Source of the DNA: an uncultured Bacteroidales bacterium
Lineage (GTDB): Bacteria; Bacteroidota; Bacteroidia; Bacteroidales; FEN-979
NCBI GenBank assembly: GCA_903837605.1
Contig: CAILVF010000010.1
Coordinates: 1-39,125, forward strand
DNA length: 39,125 nucleotides
Direction: 5' to 3'
Positions 15,473 to 23,958 of the stretch are shown here, in pieces. The first letter of the stretch is position 1. Every line of letters begins with the position of its first letter. Below the pieces are notes generated by a model that had not been told where the DNA came from, made no database searches, and saw nothing but the letters and a program-made list of their open reading frames with translations. A program made the translations under genes and the position numbers.

Positions 15473-16584
15473 CCAAGATAGATTCACATTTTGCAGATGA
15501 ACTGAAAAAATACGGGGCCAAAGATTTCGATGCCTGCTTCAACTGCGGAAATTGTTCGGCAGTTTGCAGCCATAGTGAGGATAATGTAAGTTTCCCGCGG
15601 CTTACCTTAAGATTAGGTGTACTTGGACTCAAAAAAGAAATCCTGAGCAGCGTAGAACCCTGGCTTTGCTATTCCTGCGGAGATTGCACCGAAACCTGTC
15701 CGCGCCAGGCCGGTCCCGGCCAATACCTTGCAGCCGTGAGGCGGTTTGCCATATCAGAATATGAACCCACCGGGCTAACCAGGCTTATGTTCAAGAGCCC
15801 GCCGGCATTTGTAGCAATTACAACACTGATTGCGGTTTTTCTTGGGTTCTTCCTGTTCACCCTTAAACCCGAGTATGAAGTATCTCGCTGGATATTTGCG
15901 TATATACCATATGCAGTAATTCACAATATGGGCCTTGTGATCTTCAGCTTTACAGGTCTTTCCATGGTATGGGGTGTTCTTTCCATGATCATAAGCTTCA
16001 ATAAAAACAAGGATAATAAAGCCAAATCCAAAGTCGGTATTTTCAAAGCGATATGGATGGTACTCAGTGAAGCCGGGACCATGGACCGTTACAAACACTG
16101 CGATGCCGAGGAAGATTCACATTGGAGGGGCAAACCCTGGTTTACCCAGCCCTGGTTCGTGCATTGGGCTATCATGTGGGGATTCATCGGGCTATTGGTT
16201 GCAACCAGCCTTGATTTCATCCTAAAAGATCCTGCAACAACAATTTGGTGGCCAAGCCGAATCCTGGGAACTATTGCCGGCTTATTTATGATCCTTGGAA
16301 CAAGCCAGGCTATCAACTACCGCCTGAAAAAAGTGACACTGATATACAGCGAAACCAGTCCGGCCGACTGGACCTTCCTTTGGTTCCTGTGGATTGCCGG
16401 GCTGACTGGTTTCTGGCTCGAAGTTTCGGTAGCTTTTGGCGCAAACAATATCGTAAACCAGTTCGTTTTCCTGGTTCATACAGTCATCTCGATGGAACTC
16501 GTGCTGTTGTTTGCATTCTCAAAGTTTGCACATGCGTTTTATCGTCCGGTAGCATTATTTTACCATTTCAGAAACCTGGGATAA
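15469..16584 (+). CDS. QmoC-like HdrC-cytochrome b fusion
   Basis: A 371-residue membrane protein. The N-terminal HdrC-type part holds CFNCGNCSAVC (near 22-32) and CYSCGDCTETCPR (near 67-79). The rest contains about six hydrophobic segments (near 109-131, 146-176, 222-245, 262-282, 303-325, 335-355), with histidines such as IHNMG, VHWAIMWG and FLVHTVIS suited to heme b binding as in NarI/HdrE. This architecture is that of QmoC, the quinone-reactive subunit of the complex that in sulfate reducers links quinone to APS reductase. It is the last gene of the mvhD-HdrA(GltD)-HdrA-QmoC order. No aprAB follows, so its redox partner here is open; the DsrC or TusA relay is the local candidate. Confidence 0.88.
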   Translation: MTKIDSHFADELKKYGAKDFDACFNCGNCSAVCSHSEDNVSFPRLTLRLGVLGLKKEILSSVEPWLCYSCGDCTETCPRQAGPGQYLAAVRRFAISEYEPTGLTRLMFKSPPAFVAITTLIAVFLGFFLFTLKPEYEVSRWIFAYIPYAVIHNMGLVIFSFTGLSMVWGVLSMIISFNKNKDNKAKSKVGIFKAIWMVLSEAGTMDRYKHCDAEEDSHWRGKPWFTQPWFVHWAIMWGFIGLLVATSLDFILKDPATTIWWPSRILGTIAGLFMILGTSQAINYRLKKVTLIYSETSPADWTFLWFLWIAGLTGFWLEVSVAFGANNIVNQFVFLVHTVISMELVLLFAFSKFAHAFYRPVALFYHFRNLG

Positions 16585-16599
16585 ACCTGCCCGGGCCTG

Positions 16600-17394
16600 T
16601 CAGGGCTTTATCCCTGTGGTCTGGCTTACGAACAGCACATCTTCCCTGCCAGATGCCCGGGTCTGCGAGGTATCGCAGTAATCCAGGATCTGCTGTTTCA
16701 ACTCCTTAGTCCATAAACCCGGTTCAACGGCGCTATATAGGTTTGCATAACTCCTGATTACATCATAAAACTCAAGGGACCCCACAGTGGCCGGGGAGAC
16801 ATGCCTTAGAACAGATTCCACACCAGAAAAACCCTGGTCTTTCAAATATTTCGGCAATGCCAGGGAGATCCTTGGATGAGAGCCTATGTTATGGTAGAAC
16901 TCAAGCTCCTTATCCCTGAATAGTTTCCAGGTGCTGTTCCCTGCATAGCTGGTATCGATGAAATACTCGGTGATCATCAATATTCCTCCACTCCTGAGTT
17001 TTGTAAAAGCATCCGATATAAACTCAGGAACATTCTTCATATGCTCTACCGCAAATCTTGCCGTGATCAGATCAAAATTTCCGTACGGGAAGGAGTGGTC
17101 AAACAGCATATGTTCGAATGACAGGTTGGCTGTGCCGTGTTTCTCCCGGGCAGACGAGATCAGCTCAGGATCAGCGTCAACAGCTTTATACATCACTGAT
17201 GGAGTCAACCCGGCCAACCCCGAAATAAAATTCCCCTCTCCTGTTCCCACGTCAAGAACGGATGTAACTTTATTCTTCAGGATCAGTTCCCCGAGATAGC
17301 CATATTCAAATGCCGAAAAGGCCCTGGTTTGCGCCTCGTAACAACCCCTCACAAAATCGATGATCCCTAGGATACGTTCATTTACATTGCTCAT
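16600..17394 (-). CDS. Class I SAM-dependent methyltransferase
   Basis: About 264 residues from the ATG at 17394; upstream in-frame codons to 17454 encode a poorly formed lysine-rich extension and are probably not used. Motif I is LDVGTGEGNF, motif II KAVDADPELI and the post-II segment FDLITARFAVEHMKNV, followed by LRSGGILMITEYF. Such proteins methylate small molecules or proteins; the substrate cannot be read. It is convergent with the QmoC-like gene (15 bases between stops) and divergent from the ATPase gene. There is no evident link to the sulfur island. Confidence 0.78.
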   Translation of the reverse strand: MSNVNERILGIIDFVRGCYEAQTRAFSAFEYGYLGELILKNKVTSVLDVGTGEGNFISGLAGLTPSVMYKAVDADPELISSAREKHGTANLSFEHMLFDHSFPYGNFDLITARFAVEHMKNVPEFISDAFTKLRSGGILMITEYFIDTSYAGNSTWKLFRDKELEFYHNIGSHPRISLALPKYLKDQGFSGVESVLRHVSPATVGSLEFYDVIRSYANLYSAVEPGLWTKELKQQILDYCDTSQTRASGREDVLFVSQTTGIKP

Positions 17395-17520
17395 GGAATT
17401 AATATTTAATTTATTACCGGTTTGTTTGTTCTTTCTTTCCTGCCCATGAATCATCAGGCAATGTATAAAAAATTAAAATGAATAAGCCAGGAATAAAAAA
17501 TTAATGAATTTTACATAAAA

Positions 17521-17552
17521 TTTGCATTTAACACGATAATTATGTAACTTTG
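17521..17552 (+). promoter_or_regulatory. Bacteroidota-type promoter of the DUF4143 ATPase
   Basis: TTTG (17521-17524), 20 bases, then TAACTTTG (17545-17552) is an almost ideal match to the -33/-7 consensus. The start would lie near 17559, which makes the GTG at 17567 less likely than the ATG at 17585. Confidence 0.75.
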
Positions 17553-17573
17553 TTTATTGTTTTATCGTGTTAA
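17528..17573. repeat. 12-base inverted repeat bracketing the -7 box
   Basis: TTAACACGATAA (17528-17539) and TTATCGTGTTAA (17562-17573) are perfect inverted copies 22 bases apart. One lies between -33 and -7, the other in the leader, so a bound protein would occlude the promoter. They may be an autoregulatory operator. Confidence 0.7.
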
Positions 17574-17584
17574 AGTATAATTTT

Positions 17585-18934
17585 ATGATCAAACGCCTCA
17601 TTACAGATCAGATCCGCGATCACCTGGTCAGGAAGGAAATAACAGTCATCGGCGGCCCGCGGCAGGTTGGTAAAACCACCCTGATGAATATCCTTATTGA
17701 TGATCTCAAATCGGCAGGCAAACCTGTGCTGTTTCTCAGTTTTGATTATGAATCGGATCTCCCCTTCCTGCGCTCCCAGGAAGTGTTGATCAGCAAAATA
17801 CAGCTTGAATTTGGCCCGCATAAGGGCTATGTATTCATAGATGAGATTCAAAGAAAAAACGACGCCGGGCTATTCCTTAAAGGCCTTTATGATATGCAAC
17901 TTCCATACAAGTTCATCATCTCAGGTTCGGGAAGCATTGAACTGAAAGAAAAGATCTCGGAGTCCCTGGCCGGCAGGAAAAGGATTTTTGAAGTTTCTCC
18001 ATTAACTTTTCATGAATTTCTTGACTACCGCACTTCTTATAAATATTCTGACAGGCTTCAGGCATATATCAAACTGCATTTCCCCGCTGTGATGATCTTG
18101 TTCAATGAATACCTGAATTTCGGAGGTTATCCGCGTGTGGTGACAGAACCCTCTGCCCGTGAAAAACTACAGCTAATCAATGAAATCTACCAGTCCTACA
18201 TTGACAGGGATATCCGTTTATTCTTGCAGGGTGACCGCAGCGAATCCTATGGGAGGCTTATCAAATTGCTTGCGGCCCAAACCGGCCAGATACTGAATCT
18301 TAACAACCTGGCTAATGATGCACAAATGAGTGTGCCCACCATCAGGAAGTATCTCTGGTATGCCGAAAAAACATATTTTGTGAGGCTGGTAACTCCATAT
18401 TTCAACAATGCCATCAAGGAAATCACAAAATCTCCTGTGGTATATTTTAACGACCATGGCATGAGAAATCTTATACTGTCGGCATTTGGTAATCTTCAAC
18501 ATCCGCAGGACCAGGGTTTCGTTTTTCAGAACATCGTTGGAAATCTCCTGATGAATGAACTAAGGGTATCGCAATACCAGGTACATTTCTGGCGCACTAC
18601 CGATAAAGCCGAAATTGATTTTGTGATCGATCGCGGGAGCGACCCGATTGGGATTGAAGTTAAGTTCAGCGCTTTAAAAAAGCCCATGATGACACGTTCT
18701 CTCCGGAATTTCATTGACAAATACCAACCCACTGAAGCCTGGGTTGTAAATCTTTCATTAGATCACGAAATGATCATTGGTAAAACCAGGGTAAGGTTCA
18801 TTTCGTTTTTCAATCTGCACGAACTTCTGAAAGAACTCATCGATTCATTCGAAACCAATTATCAGGTCCAGGAAAGGAAGTTCGCATACAGGTTTCAGCG
18901 AAGAAAGCCGAAATCCTTTCGCAAAAATCCTTAA
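17585..18934 (+). CDS. AAA_14/DUF4143 family ATPase
   Basis: A 449-residue protein of the widespread AAA_14-DUF4143 family. Walker A is GPRQVGKTT (near residues 24-32), Walker B YVFIDEIQR. A sensor-like ISGSGSIELKEKISESLAGR follows and the DUF4143 half contains VYFNDHGMRNLIL, HFWRTTDKAEIDFVID and GIEVKFSALKKP, the latter resembling a restriction-endonuclease-like PD-(D/E)XK core. The function of the family is poorly defined; it is common and often multi-copy in Bacteroidota. The ATG at 17585 is chosen over an in-frame GTG at 17567 because the predicted transcript begins near 17559. It is monocistronic, with an inverted-repeat promoter. Confidence 0.85.
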   Translation: MIKRLITDQIRDHLVRKEITVIGGPRQVGKTTLMNILIDDLKSAGKPVLFLSFDYESDLPFLRSQEVLISKIQLEFGPHKGYVFIDEIQRKNDAGLFLKGLYDMQLPYKFIISGSGSIELKEKISESLAGRKRIFEVSPLTFHEFLDYRTSYKYSDRLQAYIKLHFPAVMILFNEYLNFGGYPRVVTEPSAREKLQLINEIYQSYIDRDIRLFLQGDRSESYGRLIKLLAAQTGQILNLNNLANDAQMSVPTIRKYLWYAEKTYFVRLVTPYFNNAIKEITKSPVVYFNDHGMRNLILSAFGNLQHPQDQGFVFQNIVGNLLMNELRVSQYQVHFWRTTDKAEIDFVIDRGSDPIGIEVKFSALKKPMMTRSLRNFIDKYQPTEAWVVNLSLDHEMIIGKTRVRFISFFNLHELLKELIDSFETNYQVQERKFAYRFQRRKPKSFRKNP

Positions 18935-18956
18935 CTTCGAATCATGAAGTCTCAAC

Positions 18957-21824
18957 TTATTTTGCGACTATCATTTTCCTTGAAACACTTCCGCTGGCAC
19001 AAACCAGGCTGTAGTAATAAATCCCATCGGGAAGGAGAGTGGTGGAAAAGGATATCCCATGAGTGCCTGGCTGCACCCACTGATCCAGGATAAGCCTGAT
19101 TTGTTTCCCTTCCTGGTTATACAGGATTATCTTTACATTTTCCTTCGCTGGCACCGTGAAATTTACATGAGTTTCTGATGTTGCCGGATTAGGATAATTC
19201 TGCTCCAGGCCCGGTTGATCATTTGCCTTCAGGTTACTAATCCCGGTTGGCTGAAAATGGGTTGAAAATATCCCGTTCCCCTGCGTGGCAACCAGCACCC
19301 AGCCGTCGGTACTGCGGGCATCAATCATATCTACAATGCTGCGTCCGATCAGGTCGGGGCTTTCCTGCTGCCAGATAGTTTGTCCCCCTTTCAGCTCTGT
19401 TGTGGAAAAAAGGCCGGTTGAGGTTCCTGCAAAGTAAATCGTGGATCCTTGATAAGACAGCATTTTCAACCATCGTACAGAGGGGCCGTTTCCGCTTCCA
19501 TCCTGATTTTCCTCAAGATTTCCGCCTACAGGTTCCCAGTTCAGCCCCCCATCGGTTGAATGAAAAATGCTCTGAACATTGTAATTCGAGAATACCACAA
19601 AGCAGTTATCTGCATTTGACTGATCGGTTTCTATACAAGAAACAAAGCCATTGGCCGGGAATCCTGATCCTGTTATTTCCACCGCAACAGGATTCCCTGT
19701 ATTGGCCTGGTCCACCCGATAAACTTTTCCGGTATATGTCCCGAAATAAACCCGGTTAGCAGGGACCTTTGAAACGGTTATCGCAAGAATAAAGTCCTCA
19801 TACCCCAATGCAATATTGGTCAGTTCTGTCCAGCCGGTATTGAGCTGGTTCGTATCGAAGGCAGCAGCAGCCATGTTCGATTTCCGCCACAGATGATTTT
19901 TCTGCGGGAAGTAAAAAGTGTTATTATCATTCGGATCCAGCGCATAATTGGTGTAAAAAAGGAAGTTGCTGTCGTAAAAAAAGGTTGGACGTTGCCAGTA
20001 AAGGTTATTTATGTTGTATAAACTGTCGACCTGGAAAGAGAATATGTTGCCATCGTATACAGATCCTATCAGGTAATTTTTTTTATCTGCGACAATCGAA
20101 GTGAGGCCATCTCCGCCGCAAACTGCATTCCAGGCTGAAAACGGAAAAATATTCCGGTCGGTGATGTAGATCGCGTTATCCTGAATTCCCGCTACGGCAA
20201 ATTCATCATGGGAAGCGGCATGATCCATTCCAGTCCAATAAACCTGGCTGTTGTTTATCCCCCGGGAGAAAAAATTCCACTTGACATGCCCGTTCAGGCA
20301 GTCTGTGGACTTATATATACCTCCGTCACATGCTGAAAACATAATATGATGATCCAAACGGGAGGTGATAAGAAAGTGCTGGTCAGGATGGAGGTTTGTG
20401 TCCGTCAGATCATAAGGATATCCTCCTACCCAGTGTGTGAAGGTTGAATCGGCAAAACCGCTTGTATTCCTGTACAGGTTAGTCCCCCCTATAAATACGG
20501 TCTCCGGATTATCAGGATGCACCATCATGGTGAATGCATATCCTCCGATGGAATTGAAAGCCCCATGGATGGTGTCTAAAAAAGCGCTTAAAATGTTGCC
20601 CCTGCCCTTCCCGGGCAGATTGATGGTCCGGTTTTCCCAAGTCCCTGTCCCACTCTTTTTATTGCTGGTATATTTCCAGAAGGTATGCTGTGAAGCCGAG
20701 AACCCGAATGTTGGATCTGTATCCTGGATCGGTGTTTCAGTGAGCACATACAAAATATCGGGATCAGACGGCGCTATGGCCAGTTTGACACGCCTGTATT
20801 CTTCAGGGAAATCCGGCGGAGTAATATTCTGCCATTGGATTCCATCGTTACTTGTCCAGATACCTCCGATGGGACATGGATTTCCCGGATATTCCGGGCA
20901 ATAGGTACTCAGGGCGGCATACATTTTGCCCTGCGGATCAATGGCAACATCGGTGGAAAAGGGCTTTAAAGTCAGATCTCCCAGCACCAGCGACCAATGG
21001 CCTCCGCCATCTGCCGACCGCATGATCCCCCCGTAGCAGGCTGCATATAATTCGTCAACGGCATGGTTTGAAGTATCGATCGCCAGCGACCAAATCCCCT
21101 GGAACACCTGTGAAAGCATTCCGGGAGAATTTGTCTTTGTGGAGGGAATCTGGCTCCAGGTTTTACCGCCATCCAGCGATTTGAAGATACCGTCACCCAG
21201 ACCAATGGTCCGGGCAATAATGCTCAATCTACGGTCGGTCGTGCTGAGCAGTTCGCCCGTTCCATAGTACCAGATGTTGCGCTTTCCCTTACGCTCATCC
21301 TGAATGATGCAGGTTGCACTGGGAATATCCGAGGGCGCAGTGGTTTTAACCCAATTTGCACCGGCATCTTCGGTACGCCAGATCCCTCCGGAGGCTGCTG
21401 CTGCCAGCATCACGTTTTCATTTCCTATATCCAGGGCGACAGACAAAATCCGCCCGCTCAGGTTATTCGGCCCGCTGGATTTCCAGTTTTGGGATTTGGA
21501 CGCATCCTTTTCACTGAACAAACTGGCAGTGAATTCCAGCTCCTTTCCGCGGATGCAATCGGGGATCCGGTTGGTTTTCGGATCTCGTGTTTTCATAAAC
21601 TCCCAGAGAGCAGGATAATAAGCGAGTTCTTCCCCACCCGTTTCCTGGTGTTTGTTAACAAATTGATGGGAGGATTTTTGCGTTGCCGGAGAAGAAGGCT
21701 TTAAAACAAAAGTCAATGCCAGCGCAATTCCCGTGATTAACATCAGGGTCAACACTATGAGCATCTTGCTTTTTCTCTGCAGGGAGTTTCCTTTGAACTG
21801 AACCTGTACAAATGATTTTTTCAT
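18957..21824 (-). CDS. Secreted BNR/Asp-box beta-propeller protein with T9SS sorting domain
   Basis: A 955-residue protein. An N-terminal hydrophobic segment (near 21-42, MLIVLTLMLITGIALALTFVL region) serves as signal or anchor. The body contains sialidase-type Asp-box repeats: TEDAGANWVKT, SLDGGKTWSQI, SADGGGHWSLV, SNDGIQWQNI and STDGGLNWEPV, indicating one or two beta-propellers. The last 75 residues (LEQNYPNPATSETHVNF ... DGIYYYSLV ... KMIVAK) are a type A sorting domain of the type IX secretion system. It should be exported to the surface or medium. Catalytic residues of true sialidases are not evident, so the substrate is unknown. It has no operon partner. This gene is the strongest taxonomic marker in the window. 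Confidence 0.88.
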   Translation of the reverse strand: MKKSFVQVQFKGNSLQRKSKMLIVLTLMLITGIALALTFVLKPSSPATQKSSHQFVNKHQETGGEELAYYPALWEFMKTRDPKTNRIPDCIRGKELEFTASLFSEKDASKSQNWKSSGPNNLSGRILSVALDIGNENVMLAAAASGGIWRTEDAGANWVKTTAPSDIPSATCIIQDERKGKRNIWYYGTGELLSTTDRRLSIIARTIGLGDGIFKSLDGGKTWSQIPSTKTNSPGMLSQVFQGIWSLAIDTSNHAVDELYAACYGGIMRSADGGGHWSLVLGDLTLKPFSTDVAIDPQGKMYAALSTYCPEYPGNPCPIGGIWTSNDGIQWQNITPPDFPEEYRRVKLAIAPSDPDILYVLTETPIQDTDPTFGFSASQHTFWKYTSNKKSGTGTWENRTINLPGKGRGNILSAFLDTIHGAFNSIGGYAFTMMVHPDNPETVFIGGTNLYRNTSGFADSTFTHWVGGYPYDLTDTNLHPDQHFLITSRLDHHIMFSACDGGIYKSTDCLNGHVKWNFFSRGINNSQVYWTGMDHAASHDEFAVAGIQDNAIYITDRNIFPFSAWNAVCGGDGLTSIVADKKNYLIGSVYDGNIFSFQVDSLYNINNLYWQRPTFFYDSNFLFYTNYALDPNDNNTFYFPQKNHLWRKSNMAAAAFDTNQLNTGWTELTNIALGYEDFILAITVSKVPANRVYFGTYTGKVYRVDQANTGNPVAVEITGSGFPANGFVSCIETDQSNADNCFVVFSNYNVQSIFHSTDGGLNWEPVGGNLEENQDGSGNGPSVRWLKMLSYQGSTIYFAGTSTGLFSTTELKGGQTIWQQESPDLIGRSIVDMIDARSTDGWVLVATQGNGIFSTHFQPTGISNLKANDQPGLEQNYPNPATSETHVNFTVPAKENVKIILYNQEGKQIRLILDQWVQPGTHGISFSTTLLPDGIYYYSLVCASGSVSRKMIVAK

Positions 21825-22383
21825 ACAATAAGAGTCTGTTTAAAAATCAGGGATTAAAATCGGCAACAGCTATTGTAGTCATCACTGGCAAACTATCCAG
21901 TATGGTAAAAGTACAATGGGACAAATCAGTAATTTTCAGGAGAACCAATGAAAAAAGGGAGGAATAACCTGAAATTTACTCAGGGTAAACCTTTATAAAC
22001 CCAGCAGGAAGTATTAGGGTATGAAATCTTCAGGGAACTCAGGCTTTTATCAAAGTAAACCATGCACAGCAGGAAAGGATGCTCACTGTATAGAATAAAA
22101 CTGTTTACGGATGGCACGGGCGATGAGTCTGACAACGTTAAGGACATCGGCCTTCAGAAACAGGTTCTGGATCCCATACGCATCCTTCAAAATTCAAATT
22201 AACGGACTAATTATCAAGTTAATCTAAAGATATTCCTGAATCAGGCTAATCTCCTTCTTTATAATTTCAAAAGAATTCGAAACGATGGTTAGTCTGGTAA
22301 TAAAAATCATTTTACGCGCAAGTTTTAGCCTTTCTGTTCGTCTAATTATAAACACTGAAGTTGAACTTAATAATTATACGCTT
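21825..22383. other. 560-base gene-poor spacer
   Basis: This stretch separates the BNR-protein gene from the ECF-sigma group. Apart from a short minus-strand coding-like fragment at 22083-22193 I see no intact gene, RNA or long repeat in it. It must contain the promoters of the BNR-protein gene (minus) and of the gene at 22384 (plus), but neither shows a convincing TAnnTTTG box. Confidence 0.6.
22083..22193 (-). pseudogene. Possible remnant of a transposase-like C-terminus
   Basis: The minus strand reads ILKDAYGIQNLFLKADVLNVVRLI...RKQFYSIQ before a stop at 22083-22085 and directly after a stop at 22194-22196. The amphipathic, Leu/Val/Arg-rich composition looks protein-like, and the ending resembles the tail of some transposases, but the fragment has no start codon and I cannot name the family. 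Confidence 0.3.
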
Positions 22384-22788
22384 ATGAAAACAGTAAAAAG
22401 AATCACAGTGCTACTGGCAGTCCTGCTCTTTGCCTTTTACCAGGGGTTCTCGCAGAACACAACGAGCACTCAAAAGAAGGCTCAATCTAAGGCTAAGGTG
22501 ACACCTGGAAAATTCGTTGATGCTGATAAAGATGGAGTTTGTGACAATTACCAGGCAAGAACAAATACCGGGCGTGGAGTAAATTTTGTTGATAAAAACG
22601 GGGATGGTGTTTGCGATAATCGCGGGAATGCCGGAAAAGGTCAAGGAAATCGTAATGGTTGTGGAATGGGCTATCAGAGAGGTCATGGAAACTGCGATGG
22701 CAGAGGATTTGGCTATCAGCGCGGCCACGGACAAGGTCATGGAAATTGCTGCGGCAGAGGGAATGGGTATCAAAACCGGCTCAGATAA
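22384..22788 (+). CDS. Secreted calcium-motif, glycine-rich small protein
   Basis: 134 residues from the ATG at 22384, chosen because it begins a clear signal peptide (MKTVKRITVLLAVLLFAFYQGFSQ). The mature part has two EF-hand-like loops, FVDADKDGVCDN and FVDKNGDGVCDN, each with a cysteine, and a Gly/His/Arg-rich tail with repeated GYQRGHG and NCxGRG units. The loops suggest Ca2+ or other metal binding; the tail may bind metal through His and Cys. It precedes the ECF sigma gene by 122 bases and may be a target or part of this envelope-stress group, together with the Spy-like protein at 23959. Confidence 0.78.
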   Translation: MKTVKRITVLLAVLLFAFYQGFSQNTTSTQKKAQSKAKVTPGKFVDADKDGVCDNYQARTNTGRGVNFVDKNGDGVCDNRGNAGKGQGNRNGCGMGYQRGHGNCDGRGFGYQRGHGQGHGNCCGRGNGYQNRLR

Positions 22789-22910
22789 GGGAATCAATTT
22801 TACTCTCATCCCTGAATAAATCCAGGAGAACTCATGACCAGGGAAGCCGGAATATTTCTAAATTTAAGAAATATTTCAGCTTCTTTTCTTATCCTCAAAG
22901 GAATTATAGA

Positions 22911-23498
22911 ATGACTGAACCGGAACTGGTTGAAGGGATTATCAATCAAGACAAGAGAGCAATTCAATACCTTGTTGACCATTATCAGAAAGATGTCATT
23001 AAAACTGCGTACTATTTTGTAGCCATCGTGGAGGATGCTGAGGATTTATCACAGGAGGTATTTCTTGAAGTATTCAGGTCAATTGGCCGGTATAAAAAGA
23101 ACGCTTCGCTATCTACCTGGATCTACCGGATAGCAGTGAATAAATCACTTGACCATCTGAGGAGGCAGAAACGAAGAAATATTTTTAACCAGGTGAAATC
23201 GTTTATACATGTTTCACATGACGGGACAACTGCAATCAGTAAGGACCCGCCAACTTTGGATACACGGAATGAGGATAATGAGAAAAGACAAATCCTGGAC
23301 ACGGCCGTTAATTCCTTGCCTGAGAATCAGAAAATAGCTTTTATCCTGAGTAAATATGAGGAAATGGCTTATAAAGATATTGCTGAGATTATGAATCTGT
23401 CTGTTTCATCGGTCGAATCCCTTCTTCACAGGGCAAAACTGAACCTTCAAAAAAAGTTAATCAATTATTTTTCGGAATATGCAAAAACCAATACATAA
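22911..23498 (+). CDS. ECF sigma-70 family factor
   Basis: 195 residues from the ATG at 22911. Region 2 reads ALSQEVFLEVFRSIGRY-like (EDAEDLSQEVFLEVFRSIGR) with STWIYRIAVNKSLDHLRRQKRR; region 4 reads LPENQKIAFILSKYEEMAYKDIAEIMNLSVSSVESLLHRAKLNL. Both are textbook for extracytoplasmic-function sigma factors. The anti-sigma gene follows at once, so the pair is a transmembrane signalling unit. The Spy-like product of the third gene suggests an envelope or metal stress input. Confidence 0.92.
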   Translation: MTEPELVEGIINQDKRAIQYLVDHYQKDVIKTAYYFVAIVEDAEDLSQEVFLEVFRSIGRYKKNASLSTWIYRIAVNKSLDHLRRQKRRNIFNQVKSFIHVSHDGTTAISKDPPTLDTRNEDNEKRQILDTAVNSLPENQKIAFILSKYEEMAYKDIAEIMNLSVSSVESLLHRAKLNLQKKLINYFSEYAKTNT

Positions 23499-23499
23499 T

Positions 23500-23949
23500 A
23501 TGGACTGCTCATTTATCCGCAGGAATCTTTTTTCTTATCAGGAACACCAGCTTTCAGATAAGGACAATAAAGAATTTGAAGCCCATCTTCATTCATGCGC
23601 GGAGTGTTATAGGATTGTATCAAAATTCCAATCCGTTATATCAGTCATTGATTTAAGAAAGACTGAAGAGCCGAATCCATTTGCAGGCACACGAATAATT
23701 CAACTGCTGGAGTCTGAAATTGAACGCAATAAGGAAAAGGCAGAGCCTTTATTCCTGAGAGTTCTTCAACCTTTGGCCGTTGCTGCACTTCTGGTCATCG
23801 CAGTGATTATAGGTTTTTCAATCGTAACACAAAGGGAACCGGGAATATCTGCAATTATTAATCATCAACAGGATATCCAGTCCATACAATCTGATCTTAA
23901 TATTCCGGATTTCATTGATGAGGATGAAACATTTTTTGCAAACAAATAA
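23500..23949 (+). CDS. Membrane anti-sigma factor with zinc-binding motif
   Basis: About 149 residues from the ATG at 23500, one base after the sigma gene stop; an in-frame ATG at 23479 would overlap it by 20 bases and is also possible. The cytoplasmic N-terminal domain has the zinc-associated HxxxCxxC motif (HLHSCAEC), followed by one transmembrane segment (AVAALLVIAVIIGFSIV) and a short periplasmic tail rich in acidic residues. This is the ZAS-type anti-sigma architecture. It should hold the adjacent ECF sigma factor at the membrane until an envelope signal is received. Confidence 0.85.
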   Translation: MDCSFIRRNLFSYQEHQLSDKDNKEFEAHLHSCAECYRIVSKFQSVISVIDLRKTEEPNPFAGTRIIQLLESEIERNKEKAEPLFLRVLQPLAVAALLVIAVIIGFSIVTQREPGISAIINHQQDIQSIQSDLNIPDFIDEDETFFANK

Positions 23950-23958
23950 CACTACGCC

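Noticed and set aside
20437..20904. Plus-strand open frames inside the BNR-protein gene
   Set aside because: They are antisense shadows of a long gene with clear domains and a sorting signal.
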